NCBI GenBank assembly: GCA_039707655.1
Contig: CM077668.1
Span: 66,543,086-66,607,085 of the forward strand
DNA length: 64,000 nt
Direction of reading: 5' to 3'
Source of the DNA: Elymus sibiricus
Taxonomy: Eukaryota; Streptophyta; Magnoliopsida; Poales; Poaceae
In this document: positions 56,053 through 64,000 of the stretch, piece after piece
Position numbering within the stretch: the first letter of the stretch is position 1
Layout of the letters: the number at the start of each line of letters is the position of its first letter
Position numbers and translations under genes: made by a program
Notes under the pieces: model-generated
Told to the model about the DNA's origin: nothing
The model's database searches: none
Seen by the model: only the letters and a program-made list of their open reading frames with translations

Positions 56053-58145
56053 ATGGAAAGTAATCCTTTGAGGTGTTTGCTCGGAGTATCTTTGCCTCGA
56101 CCGACCAATAGTTGCTCCTCAACCTACTGCACCTACTGAAAATATTGAATATGAGATTCCTTCGGGTATGATAGAGAAACTGCTAGCTAATCCTTATGCA
56201 GGAGATGGAACAATACATCCTGATATGCACTTGATCTATGTGGATGAAATTTGTGGATTGTTTAAGCTTGCAGGTTTATCCGGAGATGGAGTTAAGAAGA
56301 AAGTATTCCCTTTATCTTTGGAGGGAAAGGCATTGACATGGTATAGGCTATGTGATGATACCGATACATGGGACTGGAACAGATTGAAACTGGAATTCCA
56401 TCAGAAATTTTATCCTATGCACTTGGTTCATCGTGATCGGAATTATATATATAATTTTTGGCCTCGTGAAGGAGAAAGCATCGCTCAAGCTTGGGGGAGG
56501 CTTAAGTACATGATGTACACATTCCCCAACCATGATCTCTCAAGAAAAATTATCTTAGAAAATTTTTATGCTCGGCTTTCTCATGATAATCAAACCATGC
56601 TCGATTCTTCTTCGACTAGCTCCTTTATGAAGAAAACTATTGAATTCAGGTGGGATCTTCAGGAAAGAATTAATCGCAACTCTGAAGATTGGGAACTCGA
56701 CAAAGGTAATGAGTCAGGTATAATACTTGAGTTCGATTGTGTTAAATCTTTTATGGCCACCGATGCTTTTCATAAGTTTAGCACTAAATATGGACTTGAC
56801 TCGGAGATGGTAGCTTCCTTTTGTGAATCATTTGCTACTCATGTTGATCTCCCTAAGGAGAAGTGGTTTAAATATCATCTCCTATTAAAGAAAAGATTAA
56901 GGAACCCATTAGTGTTAAAGAAGAAACAATTATTTACCATGTTGATCCAGTTGTGCCTACCGCTTATATTGAGAAACCACCTTTTCCTGTTAGGATTAAG
57001 GAACATGCTAAAGTTTCAACTGTGGTTAACAAAAGTAATATTAGAGCACCTAGACCCTCTGAAGAAATTAAAGTTGAACCTAATGTTGCTATGGTTAAAG
57101 ACCTCTTGGTTGATAATATAGATGGGCATATTATTTACTTCTGCAATGAAGCAGCTAGAATTGCTAAACCTGATCCTAAAGATAAAAATAGACCCATTGT
57201 GGGCATGCCTGTTATCTCAGTTAAAATAGGAGATCGTTGTTATCATGGCTTATGTGATTTGGGTGCTAGTGTGAGTGCTATTCCGTTTACCTTATATCAA
57301 GGAATTATGAATGATATTGCACCTGCTGAAATAGAGGACATTGATGTTACTATTAAACTTGCAAACAGAGATACCATTACATCACTTGGGATCGTTAGAG
57401 ATGTGGAAGTCTTGTGTGGAAAAATAAAATACCCTACTGATTTTCTAGTCCTCGGTTCTCCACAAGATGATTTTTGTCCCATTATATTTGGTAGACCTTT
57501 CTTGAACACTATTAATGCCAAGATTGATTGCGCTAAAGAAATTGTTAGTGTTGATTTTGGTGGTATGTCTCATGAGTTTAATTTCTCCAAATTTCGTAGA
57601 CAACCTCATGATAAAGAATTGCCTAGTAAAGATGAAATTATTGGTCTTGCTTCTATTGCCGTACCTCCTACTGATCCGTTAGAACAATATTTGCTAGACC
57701 ATGAGAATGATATGCATATGAATGAAAGGAACGAAATAGATAGGATGTTCTTTGATCAACCACCTATCCTTAAACATAATTTGCCCATTGAAACTCTTGG
57801 AGGCCCTCCTCCACCTAAGGGTGATCCTGTATTTGAATTGAAGCAATTGCCTGATACACTGAAATATGCTGATCTTGATTTAAAGAAGATATATCCTGTT
57901 ATTATTAGTGCTAACCTTTCAGAGCATGAAGAAAAGAGATTATTGAAAACTCTAAGGAAGCACCGAGCTGCTATTGGATATACTCTTGATGATCTTAAGG
58001 GCATTAGTCCCACTCTATGTCAGCACAAAATTAATATGGAGCCTGATGCTAAACCAGTTGTCGACCACCAACGACGATTCAATCCTAAGATGAAAGAGGT
58101 GGTAAGAACTAAAATATTAAAACTTCTGGAAGTAGGTATAATCTA
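56053..58145 (+). pseudogene. Athila-3 gag and start of pol
   Basis: ATG at 56053 matches the other gag starts, but the frame shifts within the first 20 codons. An open stretch from 56168 carries the gag core ('KALTWYRLCDDTDTWDW', 'NFYARLSHDN'). It shifts again near 56880 and continues from 56953 with protease 'CDLGASVSAIPF' (about 57260) and the linker to RT. The frame is then open for over 1 kb, ending 'KLLEVGIIY' at the CACTA junction. Because no stop separates gag and protease here, this copy supports a single gag-pol frame in the ancestral element. Confidence 0.88.
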
Positions 58146-58169
58146 CACTAGTAGAAAACAGGGCTTTGG

Positions 58170-58440
58170 TCCAGGCCAGATAAGAGCATCAATCCCGGTT
58201 CTGTTACGAATCGGGACCAATGGGTGCATCAGTCCCGGTTCATGAGGCCAGGGCGCCGGCCGGGCCACGGCAGCCACCAGTCCCGGTTCGTCTGACCCCT
58301 TTGGTCCCGGTTCCAGACACGAACTGGGACTAAAGGGCCTCGCTCCTGGCACAACCCCTTTAGTCCCGGTTGGTGGCTGGAACCGGGACTAAATGTGTGT
58401 CTTCTGTCCCGGTGCTAGCCACAAACTGGGACTAAAGAGA
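58170..58440 (+). repeat. Subterminal repeats of the CACTA 5' end
   Basis: At least nine units of (a/g)tcccggtt or its complement aac(c/t)ggga occur in both orientations, several as back-to-back pairs such as 'tagtcccggttggtggctggaaccgggacta'. Such motifs are the usual transposase binding sites of CACTA elements. Confidence 0.85.
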
Positions 58441-58444
58441 TGCC

Positions 58445-58452
58445 TATATATA
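58445..58452 (+). promoter_or_regulatory. TATA box of the first CACTA gene
   Basis: TATATATA lies directly after the subterminal repeats and upstream of a pyrimidine-rich leader, the usual place for the transposase promoter. Confidence 0.6.
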
Positions 58453-59112
58453 TGCTCTCCCCTTCCCGCTCACTCCTCTGTTTTTTGGCCGGCCGGTGTG
58501 GGAGGTTTGTGCTGCTCTGTTCTCACCTCCTATGCACATGAGGTGTTTGATGAAATGCCCGAGCCACACTTAAGCTTTCTCCTCTCCAAGCTCGACCTCT
58601 AAGCTACATTTTCCCCAAGATCTGTCAAGGTTTGGCGGTGCACCAACTACACAAGTGTTCTAAAAGGTTAGCAACTTCATCGTTTCATCTCTCACTACTA
58701 GTTTAGCTCATTTCAAATGTTGTAGAAGTAGAGTGGTTTGTGGGTTTTAGTGGAGGAGTGTATGTGGGAGTTCTTTTGATTTAGATGCACAATTTGAGCT
58801 GAAATTAACTTCTTAGAGTCTGCACATGTGTAGGGTGCCATCCCCGTCCCCGTCCTCACCGCCGTCGATCGCCCGCGCCGATCTCGTCGCCGGCACCACC
58901 GTGGTGAGCCTCTTGTTCTTATCTTCTTTTTAAAAGAAAAAAAATTCTTACTTGTATGATTTAGATAGATACTTGTATAATTTTCTTACTTTTATTATTG
59001 TTTGTTATTATATAGTGCCATGACTTTGGTATCCGCCCCCGTCGGCCCTCGTCCTGTCTATGATTTGGATGTGGTATATTATCTTTTATTATGATTTGTT
59101 TCTTTTAGTGTT
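58453..59112 (+). other. 5' leader exons and introns of the CACTA gene, not resolved
   Basis: The stretch is mixed: GC-rich bits such as 58840-58900 could be exon, and T-rich runs ending in 'tag' or 'cag' look like intron ends. I could not fix exon borders. Confidence 0.35.
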
Positions 59113-59463
59113 TATGACAATTATGCCGACCAACGTGACATAGATGTTTTTATCTAGGAGGTATGTGAACCGGAAATTCCAACCGACCCTCTTGTCGAGA
59201 GGTTAAATTTAGTTGAAAAAGAAAACAATTACTTGAATAAAAAATTGAAAAGAATTGAGGAGGAGAAGATGGAATTGGAGTTGCACGTTGCCGATGTCAT
59301 CGATGATCACAAGATCAAGATGGATGCAATGCGCTTGAAGATTAGAAAGATTAGAAAATATGATATTCATAATGAGGCTTGGTATCATTATGCCATTGGA
59401 TCAATTGTTACCTTAGTTGCGATTATGATCGCATTTGTTGTTGCATTTAAATGTTTTTCATAG
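59113..59463 (+). pseudogene. CACTA small coiled-coil protein with one membrane segment
   Basis: An open frame follows a likely acceptor (ttttag, 59108). A TAG at 59155-59157 splits it. The part after the stop is intact to the natural stop at 59463, and ATG at 59233 would give 76 residues. The sequence 'LVEKENNYLNKKLKRIEEEK' is a strong coiled-coil candidate. The last 30 residues contain a hydrophobic run ('IVTLVAIMIAFVVAF') that should span a membrane. By recall similar short proteins accompany CACTA elements in Triticeae. Their function is unknown to me. Confidence 0.55.
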
Positions 59464-59683
59464 TTTCAATGTATGTTTTAATTAGATGCTCTAGAGAGCT
59501 ATTTGTTGTTCTATGAGAACTATATATGTATGAACTTTATGTATTTATTTTTTCAGTAATAACATTTGATCACTACTGTACTTTGATTTTAATGTGATGA
59601 TGAACTTGTATTAATTTGGTCACTTCTCTATTCATGATGTTCTGTAATGGTTTTTGATACACTTAATTATATAATTCACGCAG

Positions 59684-60810
59684 ATGAACCGGCAATGGAT
59701 GTACGGTGACCGACGAACCTCCGAGTATCTTGAGGGCCTGCATAAATTTCTCGAAGTGGCTGAGGCAAACAAGCAGAATGGTTTTATGTATTGTCCATGC
59801 CCTGTCTATGAGAATACGAAGGATTACTCTAACTTGAAAACCCTTCACGTCCACCTGCTTGAGAAGGGTTTCATGCCACACTATAATGTTTGGACCAAGA
59901 ACGGAGAAAGAGGGGTTATGATGGAAGACAATGAAGAAGAAGAGGATGATGACAACTATCCCCCTGAATACGGTGATACTGCAACGGGGGAAGCTGAAGA
60001 TCAAGAGGAACCAGACGATGTGCCCGATGATGATCTTCGCCGGGTCATTGTTGATGCAAAGAGACAATGCCAAAGTGAAAGGGAGAAGTTGACGTTCGAT
60101 TGCATGTTAGAGGATCACAAAAAAGGGTTGTACCCAAATTGTGAAGATGACAACACAAAGCTCGGTACCACACTGGAATTGCTGCAATGGAAGGCAGACA
60201 ATGGTGTATCTGACAACGGATTTGGGAAGCTACTGAAAATAATGAAGAAGAAGCTTCCAAAGGATAACGAATTGCCCGACAGTACGTACGAAGCAAAGAA
60301 GGTTCTATGCCCTCTAGGATTGGAGGTGCAGAAGATACATGCATGCCCTAATGACTGCATCCTCTACTGCGGTGAGTACGAGGATTTGAACGCATGCCCG
60401 GTATGCGGTGCATTGCGGTATAAGATCAGACGAGATGACCCTGGTGATGTTGAGGGCGAGCGCCCCAGGAAGAGGGTTCCTGCCAAGGTGATGTGGTATG
60501 CTCCTATAATACCACGGCTGAAACGTCTGTTCAGAAACAAAGAGCATGCCAAGTTGATGCGATGGCACAAAGAAGACCGTAAGAAAGACGTGAAGTTGAG
60601 AGCACCCACTAACGGGTCGCAGTGGAGAAAAATCGAGAGAAGGTGGGGGGACTTTGCAGGTGACGCAAGGAACGTATGGTTTGGTTTAAGTGCAGATGGC
60701 ATTAATCCTTTTGGGGAGCAGAGCAGCAATCATAGCACCTGGCCCGTGACTCTATGTATCTATAACCTTCCTCCTTGGTTGTGCATGAAGCGGAAGTTCA
60801 TTATGATGCC
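59684..60810 (+). pseudogene. TNP2-type CACTA transposase, N-terminal part
   Basis: The frame starts 'MNRQWMYGDRRTSEYLEGL' and shows the transposase-associated domain over residues 1-80, an acidic linker (about 85-115), a cysteine pair finger 'CPNDC' ... 'CPVC' (about 220-243) and the start of the catalytic domain with 'GLSADGINPF' (about 334-343), whose aspartate is a candidate catalytic residue. Homology stops after 'KRKFIMMPV' at about 60810, where sequence of a CACTA subterminal type begins. The frame stays open to 61252 by chance in that GC-rich DNA. The full protein would cut the element ends. This fragment lacks most of the catalytic core. Confidence 0.88.
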
Positions 60811-60814
60811 AGTG

Positions 60815-60987
60815 CCCCCCTTTCGTCCCGGTTCGAGCCACCAACCGGGACCAATGGTCTGGGCTTCCCGCCCTTTCGCCTGGCGAAATACACCTTTGGT
60901 CCCGGTTGGTGGCACGAACCGGGACGAAAGGGGGGCCTTTCGTCCCGGTTCGTGCCACCAACCGGGACCAATGCTCTGGGTATATAA
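60815..60987 (+). repeat. Second block of CACTA subterminal repeats with TATA box
   Basis: Three back-to-back pairs of the form 'tcccggtt' ... 'aaccggga' (about 60825-60862, 60896-60925 and 60942-60968) are followed by TATATAA at 60981-60987. This layout is that of a CACTA end plus promoter, but no CACTA terminus is present. Confidence 0.75.
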
Positions 60988-61049
60988 GCAGCACTTACAA
61001 GTTTTCCATTCAGTTTTCTTCGATCTCCTCCTCTCCCCCGACGGCGCCG

Positions 61050-61349
61050 ATGACCACCTCGACGCCGCCAGGCTGCCGGACCGCGCTGTCGCCTCCCCGA
61101 GCCCTGCCACGACGCCCTCGCCGACCCCCTGCCCCGACGCCCTCGCCGACGCGCCGGACCTCCTCGCGCGCCCTCCTCCCCATCGCCGCGTGCCTCCTCG
61201 AGCCCGCCGTCCTCGTCGTCGGCCTCCAGCCATCGCCGCGCCCCCCCAGTGAGCCCCCCTTTCCCATGGTCCCCTGCTCCCCGTCGCCGCGTGCCCCCGA
61301 GCCTCTTGCTCTGCCACTGCTCCATGGTCGCCGCCGGCCCCGTTGCTAA
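61050..61349 (+). other. GC-rich leader with a proline/arginine-rich open frame
   Basis: ATG at 61050 opens 99 codons rich in Pro, Arg, Ala and Ser. It lies 60 bp after the second TATA box, so it may be the first exon or leader of the second CACTA gene. No domain is recognised, and the composition alone could keep the frame open. Confidence 0.3.
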
Positions 61350-61368
61350 AAATGTGTTTTTTTAGATG

Positions 61369-61662
61369 AATAGATAGATAGATAATGTTCATGTGGAGAT
61401 GAGATGAGATGTATGGTGCTCTGTTTTTTTAGATAATGTTCATGTGGAGATGAGATGAGATGAGATGTATGAGATGTATGAGATGTTTTGTGGAGATGAG
61501 ATGAGATGTTGTCATGTGGAATTTTTTTTTGTTCATAGAAATTAGTGTGAATTTTTTGTTCATGATGATCTTGCTAAAACTCATATTAAGTTTGTTCGAT
61601 GAATGTTTTCTGTTAAAACTCATATTAAGTTTGTTCGATGAATGTTTTCTGTTAAAACTCAT
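61369..61662 (+). repeat. Simple repeats and a 39-bp tandem duplication
   Basis: A short GATA run (about 61369-61383) is followed by scattered 'gatgagatgagatg' units (61395-61510). A 39-bp unit beginning 'taaaactcatattaag' is present twice plus a partial third copy (61575-61662). Confidence 0.75.
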
Positions 61663-62189
61663 ATTCAAAATGAGTTAAAAGACTCATATATTCAAAATTT
61701 ACTCCCGGTCCGCTCGCCCGACCAACTCTCGAGGCCACCCAAACCCTAGAAGAAAGAGCGTTGTCGATCTACCCCCTCCCGCCCCTACCCGTAATTGTTA
61801 TGTATAATACTATATATTGGCGTCTAATTCACCGGTCTTACCTCAGTGAACCGAAGGGACTTTATTTATTCGGTAGGCGGCCGGCATAGGTCAATGTGGT
61901 AGAATGGATAGTTCGATCTCCTGCATAGCGATTATTTTTTTTAAAGTGTCCTCTCCTGAAAGTATAACCCCGATAACTTCGACATGAGGGGGGACATCGG
62001 ACATGCATGAGAGAGGCGGTCCGCAAAGTATCCTCTCTCGAAAGTATAACCCCCGATAACTTTGCATGATGTTTGCGACTAATCCATTGCTCATATATGC
62101 ATATGATTCCTTGTTGTGATTAGCTAGGTCTATGTTTGCCACTAATCCATCTCTCATGGTTGTATATTGCCATGTTGTAATATTTGCAG
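61663..62189 (+). other. Probable intron or leader before the second CACTA gene
   Basis: No coding signal is seen. A phrase 'gaaagtataacccc(c)gataactt' occurs twice (about 61957 and 62039). It ends with 'tatttgcag' (62181-62189), a good splice acceptor just before the ATG at 62195. Confidence 0.45.
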
Positions 62190-62300
62190 AAACTATGGAC
62201 ATAGACTTAGAAAAAGAAGAGTTGTTGGGGGATATAATCCGCGACGGAGGTGATATCACCTTGTCGTTTCTCAACGACACCGATGGTCAGGAAAGAGAGG

Positions 62301-62411
62301 ATGACGGCTCCGGTGATCCAATGGAGGAGGAAGGAGATCATGACGGCTCCGGTGACCGAATGGAGGAGGAAGGAGATCATGACGGCTCCGGTGACCGAAC
62401 GGAGGAGGGAG
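62301..62411 (+). repeat. 39-bp coding tandem repeat, about three units
   Basis: Units start at 62301, 62340 and 62379. Each encodes 13 residues of the type DGSGDRMEEEGDH, an acidic glycine-rich motif, and the array stays in frame. Confidence 0.85.
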
Positions 62412-62437
62412 CCTTAACTGTTGCAAAGTCCGGCGAG

Positions 62438-62531
62438 GTATATATACATATATTAATTAAGCCTCTGCTGAATTGATGCATTAATTGTTTTGTATGTACA
62501 TATATTAACGCTTCTTTCTTCTTTTAATTAG
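62438..62531 (+). other. Intron in the second CACTA gene
   Basis: It has donor GTATAT and acceptor 'cttttaattag', is AT-rich, 94 bp long and contains stops. Removing it joins two frames that match the same protein family. Confidence 0.65.
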
Positions 62532-64000
62532 CCCTCCGGATCGAGCCAAACTTCCGTAAGGAGACGAGGCCCGAAGAAAAGGTTGCGCCAGGATGAAAGG
62601 TTCACGATCGAAGAAGTCGGTCGAGATGGCCAACCGATTGCTCCCAAGCGGAGTAGGGACACATTTATACATCAGTGCAGAGTGGTTGTTAGGGACAGCG
62701 TCCCGATCAGCATCCAAGAAAGGAATAAGAAGAAGGACCCTGAAGTTTCTTATGTCCAGGATAGACAGAAAGATGATCTTTGGACCTCGCTGATGACAAA
62801 TTTCAGCCTACCACCAGAGGCGGATCCGAATAAGGTCAAGGCGTTTGCTCTTAAGAAGATGGCAGAACTATTCGAGAACTGGAAGAAAGATTTGAACAAA
62901 AAGTTTGTCGAGAAAACAAGACTCCAGAATTCACCGGTCCATATGAGAAGATAAAAGATCACTGGCCCGCATTTGTGGCCCACAAGAAATCGGACAAGGG
63001 CAAGCAAAGGTCAGCGACAAATAAGCTAAATGCTGCAAAGAAGAAGTATCACCATGTTACGGGGTCAGGTGGCTACAGCAAAGCCCGGCCTACGTGGGAC
63101 AAAGCTGAGCAAGACCTGCTTGCTAAAGGGGTCCAACCAGCGACATTGCACTGGCCAGATCGGTTAATGACTTGGTTCTTCGGGTTGGGGGAACTTTGGA
63201 CCCAGACACAGGGAAGTGTGTTTGGACGAAAGCTCAACTTGCAATACCCGTCAAGAAGCTTGAGGAAGCAATCCAGGCAGCGCAGGAAGGGAGGTTACAT
63301 CCCGACAGAGAGAATGATGAGCTGACACAGGCCCTTGGGAATCCTGAACACCCTGGACGAACACGAGGCACATCAGGCTCCGTTCCGTGGGTGCATGGGT
63401 TTCCCGACAGCGGTGGTTATAGAAGCCGAGAGAGAAAGAAGAAAGCGGAAGCAAGCAAAATGCAGAAGATCAATAAAAGATTAGCGAAACTAGAGGAACT
63501 TGAGAGCCAGCGAGCTACCGACCAACCATCTCAGCGGCACGAAGATCCTTCCTTCGACACTGCCCTAGAAGCTACCCCACCATCTCAGCGGAGAAGCGGC
63601 GTGGCTTCCACGGAGCTCCTTCAGCCTGATATCACGGCTCCTCGCTACCCCGTGGATAGTATCACGGAGGCTGAACATTGTGTGCTAATGGTGAAATGCC
63701 AGAGCCTGACCTTGAAGGCGGCGGTCGGCTCTGTTTTACCTCCTCGAGCTGAGGGAACTTTCCGATTCCACATGGCTATGCTATTGTCACGGTGGATGAA
63801 ATAATGGAGGGATTTGAGGGGCTGGAGCTTGACTACCCTACAGGTGAAGGGGATAATCTTCTGGAAAATGCCTTAAGGAGTACCTGTCTATGGAGAAAGG
63901 AGAACATCAAGCTTCCAAACTGGACGCCGCCTCAGCAGACGCAGCCGGATGAGGCCCCTCAGCAGACTCCTCACAGTCCAGCTCAGCCGGATGAGGCCCC

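Larger units (their letters stand above)
54433..58145 (+). mobile_element. Athila-3: 5' part of an Athila-lineage element
   Basis: It has a 5' LTR (54433-55946), a decayed PBS (55958-55974, three changes from the tRNA-Asp form), gag from 56053, then protease and the start of RT. It stops at 58145, where a CACTA transposon begins. The rest would lie beyond the window. The preceding 5 bp are agctg, and the matching target duplication is not visible here. Confidence 0.88.
58146..64000 (+). mobile_element. CACTA DNA transposon (En/Spm superfamily), 3' end outside window
   Basis: It begins with CACTAGTAGAAAACAGGGCT at 58146, preceded by the possible 3-bp target cta. Subterminal repeats of the 'tcccggtt'/'aaccggga' type follow, then a TATA box, a small coiled-coil/membrane ORF, a TNP2-type transposase fragment (59684-60810), a second block of subterminal repeats with its own TATA box (60815-60987), and a second transposon gene (62195 to the window end). 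The TNP2 catalytic part is cut off at the second repeat block. The element looks like a deletion chimera or two fused CACTA parts. Confidence 0.88.
62195..64000 (+). pseudogene. Second CACTA gene (plant transposase family 24 / TNPA-like), frameshifted
   Basis: Exon 62195-62437 starts 'MDIDLEKEELLGD' and contains an acidic 13-residue repeat. It ends on a codon boundary at a GT donor. The intron is 62438-62531 and the next exon continues in frame with a basic 'RRRGPKKR' stretch and then 'DTFIHQCRVVVRDSVPI'. The conserved part 'YEKIKDHWPAFVAHKKSDKG' to 'YSKARPTWDKAEQDL' resembles the plant transposase Ptta/En/Spm family. Frameshifts occur near 62925, 63165 and 63765. A coiled-coil stretch lies at about 63440-63510, and proline/glutamine repeats ('PPQQTQPDEAPQQTP') run to the window edge. 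In En/Spm the corresponding protein binds subterminal repeats. That role is inferred here. Confidence 0.8.

Noticed and set aside
59663..60073. 136-aa antisense frame over the TNP2 start
   Set aside because: It is a shadow of the transposase coding strand with no independent support.
61010..61392. Long antisense frames over the GC-rich CACTA leader
   Set aside because: Gly/Arg-rich low-complexity translation of a high-GC stretch, with no motif.

Overview
The window is plant nuclear DNA made almost entirely of nested transposable elements. I found no host gene, tRNA, rRNA or organellar segment. Athila-lineage Gypsy elements resembling wheat and barley WHAM/Sabrina, long-LTR Tekay-lineage chromoviruses, and a CACTA element with 'tcccggtt' subterminal repeats together point to a Triticeae grass such as wheat, Aegilops, barley or rye. 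That assignment comes from family recognition and was not searched.

Layout, outermost to innermost. (a) Pieces of an old long-LTR element frame the left part of the window: an LTR fragment at 1-1578 and a diverged LTR at 34130-35687 plus 52299-54222. (b) Between them lies Athila-1 (1579-34129). It has a truncated 5' LTR, a tRNA-Asp type PBS, broken gag-pol, a third ORF and a 3' LTR. (c) Its gag was hit twice, 61 bp apart. One insertion is a non-autonomous Tekay-like element with 4.3-kb LTRs (3111-14602, TSD GCAGG). The other is an internally deleted Tekay chromovirus with 4.2-kb LTRs (14674-25783, TSD ACATG). (d) The right-hand LTR of (a) carries a minus-strand Sabrina-like element (35688-52293, TSD TTGAC), which in turn carries Athila-2 (39153-49179, near-TSD ATAAC/ATAAA). 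(e) After 210 bp of unassigned DNA comes Athila-3 (54433-58145), interrupted by a CACTA transposon that starts at 58146 and runs off the window.

How the parts relate. The Athila copies encode gag, protease, RT, RNase H and integrase, but every copy carries stops or frameshifts, so none looks autonomous. The Tekay copy keeps RNase H, integrase and a chromodomain-like tail but has lost gag, protease and most of RT. The long-LTR element at 3111 has no pol. It shares its LTR ends, a tRNA-Met PBS and a hairpin beside the polypurine tract with the Tekay copy, and it carries one intact ORF with a possible dsRNA-binding fold. It is best read as a Tekay-derived element moved in trans. The CACTA element holds a truncated TNP2-type transposase, a small coiled-coil/membrane ORF, and a frameshifted second transposon protein with its own subterminal repeats and TATA box.

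The signals most worth following are: a GC-rich palindrome plus TATA module shared by the Athila/Sabrina LTR promoters and the third-ORF leader; the dsRBD-like ORF; the paired hairpins beside the polypurine tracts; and the chimeric CACTA. I see no defence, biosynthetic or otherwise new cellular system here.
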